A stretch of DNA of 64,000 nucleotides. It comes from Cellulomonas hominis (lineage in GTDB: Bacteria; Actinomycetota; Actinomycetes; Actinomycetales; Cellulomonadaceae). The translations under genes and the position numbers were made by a program. This document shows, in pieces, positions 58,603 through 64,000 of this stretch (the stretch's first letter is position 1; each line of letters starts with the position of its first letter). The stretch lies in contig NZ_JACHDN010000001.1 of assembly GCF_014201095.1 (NCBI RefSeq), forward strand, positions 4,340,001 to 4,404,000, read 5' to 3'. The notes beneath the pieces were generated by a model that was not told where the DNA came from, made no database searches, and saw only the letters and a program-made list of their open reading frames with translations.

Positions 58603-59955
58603 TCAGCTCCGGCGGAGCAGCTCCACCACCTGGAACGCGAGCTCCAGCGACTGCTGGTGGTTCAGCCGCGGGTCGACGAGCGTCTCGTACCGGCGGGCCA
58701 GCCCGGCGTCGTCGATCTCCTCCGCGCCGCCGAGCACCTCGGTGACGTCGTCCCCGGTGAGCTCGATGTGCAGCCCGCCCGGCACGGTGCCGAGCGCGCG
58801 GTGCACCTCGAAGAACCCGGCGACCTCGTCCATGACGTCGGAGAACCGGCGGGTCTTGTACCCGGACGCCGAGGTGATGCCGTTGCCGTGCATCGGGTCG
58901 CACACCCACGTGACGGGGCGGCCGTCGGCCGTGACCTTCTCGACCAGCGTCGGCAGCAGGTCGCGGATCTTGCTCGCCCCCATGCGGGTGATGAACGTGA
59001 TCCGGCCGGCCTCGGCGCTGGGGTTGAGCTTGTCGATCAGCCGCAGCGCGTCGTCCGCCGTCGAGGTCGGGCCGAGCTTGATGCCGAGGGGGTTGTGCAC
59101 GCGGGAGAAGTAGTCCACGTGCGCCCCGTCGAGCTGCCGCGTGCGCTCCCCGATCCACAGGAAGTGCGCCGAGCAGTCGTACGGCAGGCCGGTCCGCGAG
59201 TCGATCCGGGTGAGGGGCCGCTCGTAGTCGAGCAGCAGCCCCTCGTGGCTCGAGTAGAAGTCCACGGTCCGCAGGGCGTCGAAGTCCGCCCCGCACGCGG
59301 CCATGAACCGGATCGCGCGGTCGATCTCCGCGGCGATCTCCTCGTACCGGGCGTACGCCGGGTTGGCGGTGAAGCCCCGGTTCCACTCGTGCACCCGCAG
59401 CAGCGACGCGAAGCCCCCGGTGGTGAACGCGCGGATGAGGTTCAGCGTCGACGCGGACGTGTGGTAGGCGTCGAGCAGCCGCTCCGGGTCCGGCGTGCGG
59501 GCCTCGGGGGTGAACTCGAAGCCGTTGATGATGTCGCCCCGGAACGCGGGCAGCGTGACGCCGTCCCGGGTCTCGGTCTCGGACGAGCGCGGCTTGGCGT
59601 ACTGCCCCGCCATCCGGCCCATCTTGATGACCGGCAGGCTGGCGCCGTACGTGAGCACGACGGCCATCTGCAGGACGGTCATGATCTTGCCGCGGATGTT
59701 GTCGGCCGTGGCCTCCGCGAACGTCTCGGCGCAGTCGCCGCCCTGCAGCAGGAACGCCTCGCCCCGGCCGGCGGCCGCGAGCTGGCCGCGCAGCGCGTCG
59801 GCCTCCCCCGCGAACACGAGCGGGGGCAGGCCGGCCAGCCGGGCGCCGACGCGGGCGAGGGCGTCCGCGTCGGGCCAGGCGGGCTGCTGCGTGACGGGCA
59901 GGGTCCGCCAGTGCTCCAGGCCCTGGAGCACCGTCGGGTCGGCCTCGACGCTCAT
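58603..59955 (-). CDS. aroG: 3-deoxy-7-phosphoheptulonate (DAHP) synthase, class II
   Basis: 450 residues. Joins PEP and erythrose-4-phosphate, the first step of aromatic amino acid synthesis. Class II (plant/mycobacterial) motifs are AFLLQGGDCAETFAE, VIKMGRMAGQYAKPRS, RAFTTGGFASLLRVHEWN, EGLLLDYE and WVCDPMHGN. Counterpart of Rv2178c. Its ATG shares one base with the PPi-PFK stop (TGATG), so the two are translationally coupled. Confidence 0.97.
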   Translation of the reverse strand: MSVEADPTVLQGLEHWRTLPVTQQPAWPDADALARVGARLAGLPPLVFAGEADALRGQLAAAGRGEAFLLQGGDCAETFAEATADNIRGKIMTVLQMAVVLTYGASLPVIKMGRMAGQYAKPRSSETETRDGVTLPAFRGDIINGFEFTPEARTPDPERLLDAYHTSASTLNLIRAFTTGGFASLLRVHEWNRGFTANPAYARYEEIAAEIDRAIRFMAACGADFDALRTVDFYSSHEGLLLDYERPLTRIDSRTGLPYDCSAHFLWIGERTRQLDGAHVDYFSRVHNPLGIKLGPTSTADDALRLIDKLNPSAEAGRITFITRMGASKIRDLLPTLVEKVTADGRPVTWVCDPMHGNGITSASGYKTRRFSDVMDEVAGFFEVHRALGTVPGGLHIELTGDDVTEVLGGAEEIDDAGLARRYETLVDPRLNHQQSLELAFQVVELLRRS

Positions 59956-61175
59956 CAGTGGGCCGCTGCGGGCACCAGGGGCTGCCCGATGCCCTTCAGG
60001 AGCGCGCCGAACCACGGCTGCGAGACGTCGAACGCCTTGCCGCCGGCGATCCGCGGGAACGCGATGGCCTTGAGGCGGTCGCCGTCCTCCTCGTCGTGGC
60101 CGATGACGCCGGCCTCGCCGCGCAGGGCGCACTCGACGGCCAGGTCGGTCATCGACTTGATGAGGCGCAGGTCCTCGGCGTTCGCGGCCGCGGCGCGCGA
60201 GTAGTAGCCGGACTTCTGGACCATGACCTTCTCGGCGCCGAGCTTCTCCGCGAACTGCTTCGCGAACCACTGGCCCGGGTTGATCGTGTCGAGCTTGACG
60301 TGGCCGAACGGGTCGCGCGGCACCTCGGCGCCGGACGCCTCGAGCTGCTCGACGATCTCGTGCATGCCCGCGCCCTCGGACAGGAAGATGTTGACGTTGC
60401 CCTGCTCGTCCATGATCGCCTTGAGGCGCGCGGCCTCGGCGTCGATGTCGATGGCGAGCTCGGGCAGGAACACGGCGTGGATGTCCCAGCGCTCGCGCGT
60501 CAGGCCGAGGGCCGGGGCCCACTCCTGGGCGTCGAGCCACTTGCGGTACTCCGAGGCGGCGGCGGCGGTCAGCCACCCGCAGTGCCGACCCATGACCTCG
60601 TGCACGATGAGCATGCGCGGGCCGGAGCGGTGCTCGCCGATGACGTTCGCGGCGAAGCCGGCGGCCTCCTCGGCGGCGGTCCAGGCGCCCAGCGACTGCT
60701 TGATCGGCACCACGTCGTTGTCGATGGTCTTCGGCAGGCCGACGACGGTCAGGCCGTAGTCGTTCTCCGCCAGGTACGCGGCGAGGTCGGCCGCGGTGGT
60801 GTTGGTGTCGTCGCCGCCGATGGTGTGCAGCACGTCGACGCCGTCGGCCTTGAGCTGGTCGGCCGCGACCTGCAGCGGGTCCTGGCCCTCGGCGACCAGC
60901 CCGCGCTTGACGCAGTCCGCCGCGTTGGTGAGCTTGACGCGGGAGTTGCCGATCGGCGAGCCGCCGAACCGGTGCAGGATGCCGGCCTGGGCGCGCGCCT
61001 CGGGGCCGATGACGATCTTGTCCCCGCGGAGCAGCCCGTAGTAGCCGTGCTCGTACGCGATGATCTCCACCTCGGGGGCGATCTCGGTGTACCGCTCGAT
61101 GAGGCCACCGACGGCCGAGGACAGGCACGGAGCGAAGCCACCCGCGGTCAGGAGCGCGACGCGACGAACCGACAT
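59955..61175 (-). CDS. pfp: Pyrophosphate-dependent 6-phosphofructokinase
   Basis: 406 residues from ATG 61175 behind GAGAGGTG. The donor specificity is readable: GGDDT (120-124, Asp123 where ATP enzymes have Gly) and PKTIDND (148-154, Lys149 where ATP enzymes have Gly) are the PPi signatures. Other motifs: GGSPIGNSR and MGRHCGWL. The reaction (fructose-6-P + PPi to fructose-1,6-bisP + Pi) is reversible, allowing glycolysis and gluconeogenesis. It leads directly into aroG. Confidence 0.93.
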   Translation of the reverse strand: MSVRRVALLTAGGFAPCLSSAVGGLIERYTEIAPEVEIIAYEHGYYGLLRGDKIVIGPEARAQAGILHRFGGSPIGNSRVKLTNAADCVKRGLVAEGQDPLQVAADQLKADGVDVLHTIGGDDTNTTAADLAAYLAENDYGLTVVGLPKTIDNDVVPIKQSLGAWTAAEEAAGFAANVIGEHRSGPRMLIVHEVMGRHCGWLTAAAASEYRKWLDAQEWAPALGLTRERWDIHAVFLPELAIDIDAEAARLKAIMDEQGNVNIFLSEGAGMHEIVEQLEASGAEVPRDPFGHVKLDTINPGQWFAKQFAEKLGAEKVMVQKSGYYSRAAAANAEDLRLIKSMTDLAVECALRGEAGVIGHDEEDGDRLKAIAFPRIAGGKAFDVSQPWFGALLKGIGQPLVPAAAH

Positions 61176-61309
61176 GAGACACACCTCTCGTTGATCAGCA
61201 CGGCTGGGGGTCCCCAGCCCGCGCGCCACTGAACGCGACGCACGAGACCCGGAACCAGGACCGAGGTCCGGGGTGCCGCCGCGCACCGGGCGCGGCGGAC
61301 GGGCTCATC

Positions 61310-62101
61310 CTACTGAGCCGGGGCGTCCTCCTCCGGCGGGACCGGAGGCTGGACATCGGGCACGGCGCGGCCGCCCGGGGCGGTGGGCTCCGGGGCGCTC
61401 GGGCCGGTGGCCGCCGGGTGCCCGGTGGCGATGCGCGCCTTCTGCGTGGCGGCGTAGATGTCGACGTACTCCTGGCCGGACAGGCTCATGAGGGAGTACA
61501 TGATCTCGTCGGTGACCGAGCGCAGGATGAACCGGTCGTTCTCCATGCCCTGGTACCGGCTGAAGTCGAGCGGCTCGCCGATGACGACGCCGATCCGGCG
61601 CGGGCGCGGCAGGCGCTGGCCGAGCGGCTGGGCCTTGTCGGTGTCCACCATCGCGACGGGGATGACCGGGGCGCCGGACTCGAGCGCCAGGCGGGCCACG
61701 CCGGTCTTGCCGCGGTAGAGCCGGCCGTCGGGGCTGCGGGTGCCCTCCGGGTAGATGCCGAAGAGCTTGCCCTCCTCCAGCCGGTTGAGGCCGGTGCGCA
61801 GCGCCGCCTCGGACGCCTTGCCGCCGGAGCGGTCGACCGGGATGGTGCCGACGCCGCGCATGAAGCCCGCGGTGAGCCGGCCCTTGAGGCCGCGGCCGGT
61901 GAAGTACTCGTTCTTGCCGATGAAGACGATCTCGCGGTCCAGCACCAGGGGCAGGAAGAACGAGTCGATCACGGCCAGGTGGTTGCTGGCGAGGATCGCC
62001 GCGCCGCTGCTCGGCACGTGCTCGGCCCCGCGCACCCAGGGGCGGAACAGCAGGTGCAGCAGCGGGCCGATCAGCACCCGCTTCATCAACCAGTAGAACA
62101 A
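61310..62101 (-). CDS. 1-acylglycerol-3-phosphate acyltransferase (PlsC-type, Rv2182c homologue)
   Basis: 263 residues. The start chosen is TTG 62101 (LFYWLMKRVLIGPLL) with AGAGGTGG upstream; M. tuberculosis Rv2182c begins at the same point. A GTG at 62125 is an alternative. Motifs: NHLAVIDSFFLP (HxxxxD catalytic), then GKNEYF, FGIYPEGTRSPDG and VIPVAMVDTDKAQP. It transfers an acyl chain to lysophosphatidic acid at the membrane. Pro/Glu-rich C-terminal tail of about 40 residues. Confidence 0.93.
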   Translation of the reverse strand: MFYWLMKRVLIGPLLHLLFRPWVRGAEHVPSSGAAILASNHLAVIDSFFLPLVLDREIVFIGKNEYFTGRGLKGRLTAGFMRGVGTIPVDRSGGKASEAALRTGLNRLEEGKLFGIYPEGTRSPDGRLYRGKTGVARLALESGAPVIPVAMVDTDKAQPLGQRLPRPRRIGVVIGEPLDFSRYQGMENDRFILRSVTDEIMYSLMSLSGQEYVDIYAATQKARIATGHPAATGPSAPEPTAPGGRAVPDVQPPVPPEEDAPAQ

Positions 62102-62160
62102 CCTGCCACCTCTCGCCCTCGTCACCGCGGGACTCCCGCGCCCCTCGGTCCGACCGACTC

Positions 62161-62166
62161 TAGAGT
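62161..62166 (+). promoter_or_regulatory. -10 hexamer TAGAGT
   Basis: It ends 6 nt before ATG 62173 in the 71-bp gap divergent from the acyltransferase. Confidence 0.5.
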
Positions 62167-62172
62167 GCTGCC

Positions 62173-62808
62173 ATGGCCCCGCGTCCCGACCGACCCGCCG
62201 ACGACTCGTCCCCGGACGGCGACGAGCGCGACGAGGCGCGCGCTCCCGGGCCCTCCGGGCCCCCGGTCTCCGACGAGCAGTGGGCCGCGATCGTCGCGGA
62301 GCTGCAGGGCGGGCCGGACCCGGCGGACGGGACCGAGACCTCCGGCGCCGCAGGCCAGGACGACCCGCGGACGTCGTCCGGTCCCGCCGTAACCTACCCC
62401 GTCGCGCCGTGGGTCAACGACCGGCGGGTCGTGCGGCCCGCCCGGCCGGGGTCCGGCGACGACGCGCCGGACGCACCGGAGGTCCCCCGCGAGCTCTCCG
62501 GGCGCGACTGGGACGCCACCGACCAGATCGACGACGCCGAGCGGCGGGTCGACGAGGCGGAGCACTTCCAGCCGCCGGACCCGGGCCCCGTGCTCGGCGG
62601 CGACCCGCTGCTGACGATGGCGTGGTTCGCCGTGGGCGGCATGCCGGTGCTGTGGCTGGTCGTGCTGATCGCGTGGCGGGACGCGCCGCCGGCGCTCCTG
62701 CAGGCGTCCGTGGCGGTGTTCCTGCTGGGCCTCGTCGTGCTGCTGTGGCGGATGCCCCACCGGCGGGGCGAGGGCGGCGACGACGACTCGGACGGCGCGG
62801 TCGTCTGA
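62173..62808 (+). CDS. Membrane protein of unknown function with a long acidic N-terminus
   Basis: 211 residues. The first 140 are hydrophilic, Pro/Asp/Glu-rich and probably disordered; WAAIVAELQGGPD is a short helical patch. Two C-terminal transmembrane helices follow (TMAWFAVGGMPVLWLVVLIAW and LLQASVAVFLLGLVVLLW). No family recognised; similar small proteins are common beside the acyltransferase gene in Actinobacteria. Confidence 0.75.
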   Translation: MAPRPDRPADDSSPDGDERDEARAPGPSGPPVSDEQWAAIVAELQGGPDPADGTETSGAAGQDDPRTSSGPAVTYPVAPWVNDRRVVRPARPGSGDDAPDAPEVPRELSGRDWDATDQIDDAERRVDEAEHFQPPDPGPVLGGDPLLTMAWFAVGGMPVLWLVVLIAWRDAPPALLQASVAVFLLGLVVLLWRMPHRRGEGGDDDSDGAVV

Positions 62809-62852
62809 GACCGGCCGCCCGAGCCGCGGGGTGCGTCGCGGGCGGGGTGCCG

Positions 62853-63797
62853 TCAGCGGCGGGCGAGGTCGGCCGCGCCGACGATGCCCGCGTCGTTGCC
62901 CATCGAGGCGAGGGCGAAGGTGGCCTCGGGCCGGTGCCCGCGCGCCGAGAGCTGGTCGAGGAACGCGTTGCGCGCCGGGGCGAGCAGCAGGTCGCCGGCC
63001 GCGCTGACGCCGCCGCCGATGACGACGATCGCCGGGTCGAGCAGGGCCGCGACGGACGCGGAGCCCTCCCCGATCCACCGGCCGAGCTCGGCCAGCAGCT
63101 CGACGGCGAGCGGGTCGCCCTCCTGCGCGGCCTGGGTGACCTGCGGGCCGGTCAGCTCGTCGGCGTCGCCGCCCGCGAGCTCCAGCAGGCGCATGCCGCG
63201 CTCCGGCTGCGTGATGAGCGCCGCCTGGGCGTCGCGCACCAGGGCGCTGCCCGAGGCGTACTGCTCCCAGCAGCCCTCGTGCCCGCAGTCGCAGTAGTGG
63301 CCGCCGGGGACGACGCGCATGTGGCCGACCTCGGCCGCCACGCCCCAGGCGCCGCGGATGAGGTTGCCGCCGACGACGAGCGCCCCGCCGAGGCCGGTGC
63401 CGATGGTGAGCAGCAGCATGTCCTGCACGTCGCGGGCCGCGCCGAACGCGAACTCGGCCCAGCCGGCGGCGTTGGCGTCGTTCTCGACGACGATCTGCAC
63501 GTCCTCGCCGAGCTCCTTGGCGACGATGTCGCGCAGCGGGTGCTCGCGCCACGGCAGGTTCGGGGTGAACAGCACCGTGGTCTGGTCCGCGGCGATGAAG
63601 CCGGGGGCGGCGAGGCCGATGGCGCCGACGTCGTGCTTCTCGGCGAGCTCCTGGCACGCCTCGATCACGCCGCGGTCGACGCTCGCGGAGTCGCGGGGGT
63701 CGGTGTCGCGCCGGGTCTTGGCGATGATCCGGCCGTCCTCGTCGACCACACCGGCGGCGATCTTCGTCCCGCCGATGTCCACACCGATGGCGTGCAT
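62853..63797 (-). CDS. glk: ROK-family glucokinase
   Basis: 314 residues from ATG 63797 behind GGGGAGAG. DIGGTKIAAGVVD (phosphate loop), VENDANAAGWAEFAFG (catalytic Asp), IGTGLGGALVVGG, and the ROK zinc motif GHYCDCGHEGCWEQYASG are all present. It phosphorylates glucose to glucose-6-phosphate with ATP or polyphosphate; no DNA-binding domain, so it is a kinase and not a ROK repressor. Confidence 0.94.
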   Translation of the reverse strand: MHAIGVDIGGTKIAAGVVDEDGRIIAKTRRDTDPRDSASVDRGVIEACQELAEKHDVGAIGLAAPGFIAADQTTVLFTPNLPWREHPLRDIVAKELGEDVQIVVENDANAAGWAEFAFGAARDVQDMLLLTIGTGLGGALVVGGNLIRGAWGVAAEVGHMRVVPGGHYCDCGHEGCWEQYASGSALVRDAQAALITQPERGMRLLELAGGDADELTGPQVTQAAQEGDPLAVELLAELGRWIGEGSASVAALLDPAIVVIGGGVSAAGDLLLAPARNAFLDQLSARGHRPEATFALASMGNDAGIVGAADLARR

Positions 63798-63958
63798 CTC
63801 TCCCCGCTTCCGCGTCGTGGTTGTGCGTCTCGCACGATGGCGCACCGGCGCTGCGACCGGTACCACCCGGCCGGACCGACCGCTGCGGCGCCGGTTCGGC
63901 GGCAGCGTCGCGCGCGTGTGCGACCCCACGCTAGCGCGCGTTCCGGACAAACCCTGCA

Positions 63959-63968
63959 CGCGCTCCCA
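63959..63968. promoter_or_regulatory. Possible LacI-family half-operator upstream of glk
   Basis: On the minus strand TGGGAGCGCG shares 9 bases with the left half of the CebR-type operator TGGGAGCGCTCCCA, but the right half is missing. A TAGCGT hexamer at 63928-63933 is the likeliest -10. The remaining upstream sequence runs to the window edge. Confidence 0.25.
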
Positions 63969-64000
63969 CACCGGTGCGGCGGACCCCGCGCGCTCGGACG

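Noticed and set aside
62853..63797. ROK-family transcriptional repressor
   Set aside because: The N-terminus begins directly with the phosphate loop; there is no winged HTH domain.

Overview
This is a very GC-rich stretch of chromosome (codon third positions are almost all G or C) from an actinobacterium. Gene content and order suggest the Cellulomonas / Micrococcales side of the phylum; the species cannot be named from the sequence alone. Nearly all of it is core or near-core chromosome. I see no insertion sequence, prophage, CRISPR array, tRNA or rRNA, and no gene-free gap longer than 300 bases. The longest gaps (about 150-260 bp, at 15274-15423, 19988-20244, 31472-31697, 37073-37250, 42652-42861, 46721-46900, 50425-50637 and 54844-55080) hold promoters, operators, terminators or palindromic repeats, each described below.

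Layout. (1) 1-5420, minus strand: an SOS mutasome operon imuA'-imuB-dnaE2 behind a perfect LexA box; dnaE2 runs off the left edge. (2) 5575-9158: small housekeeping and accessory genes (PEBP/YbhB, GNAT, YbaK, TetR with paired operators, NAD-dependent epimerase). (3) 9251-15273: a tightly overlapped run of plus-strand genes (haem-oxygenase-like 'iron-containing redox enzyme', family-2-like glycosyltransferase, CDGSH Fe-S protein, metallo-beta-lactamase-fold hydrolase, FAD oxidoreductase, class I glutamine amidotransferase, Nudix hydrolase). This is the best candidate here for an undescribed pathway. (4) 15424-19987: MATE exporter, TetR with its operator, saccharopine-dehydrogenase-like protein, APH-fold kinase, DUF1801. 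(5) 20245-24805: aconitase with a 20-bp perfect palindrome upstream, a small protein, and a TrmA/RlmCD-type RNA methyltransferase. (6) 23534-32543: a block in the same order as Mycobacterium tuberculosis Rv2689c-Rv2701c (RNA methyltransferase, APC permease, ceoB, ceoC, DUF3159, OB-fold, DUF3710, dut, DUF3093, DUF4193, suhB), but without a gene at the Rv2700 (cei) position. (7) 32665-40031: TRIC-type channel, sepH, thymidine kinase, alkaline-phosphatase superfamily protein, DUF5998, and a GNAT/acyl-CoA-synthetase fusion. (8) 40138-47131: a second type IIA topoisomerase (parC- and parE-like genes) with a MarR regulator and a tandem-GNAT gene between the subunits, then DUF7455. (9) 47202-52609: DUF4386/TetR pair, principal sigma factor, Usp, DUF4192. 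(10) 52737-62101: an arrangement like M. tuberculosis Rv2173-Rv2182c (polyprenyl synthetase, Rv2175c homologue, PknL-type kinase, class II DAHP synthase, PlsC-type acyltransferase), with a LysM/transglycosylase gene and a pyrophosphate-dependent phosphofructokinase inserted. The window ends with a membrane protein and a ROK glucokinase.

Themes. Many genes start 6-8 nt after a TANNNT hexamer, the signature of leaderless transcripts; others have a clear AGGAGG-type ribosome binding site. Convergent genes are separated by strong GC hairpins, one of which is built into the last codons of a gene. Potassium uptake (APC permease plus CeoB/CeoC), central carbon metabolism (aconitase, PPi-PFK, glucokinase, DAHP synthase) and cell division or cell wall (SepH, PknL, LysM/SLT) are the main functional groupings.
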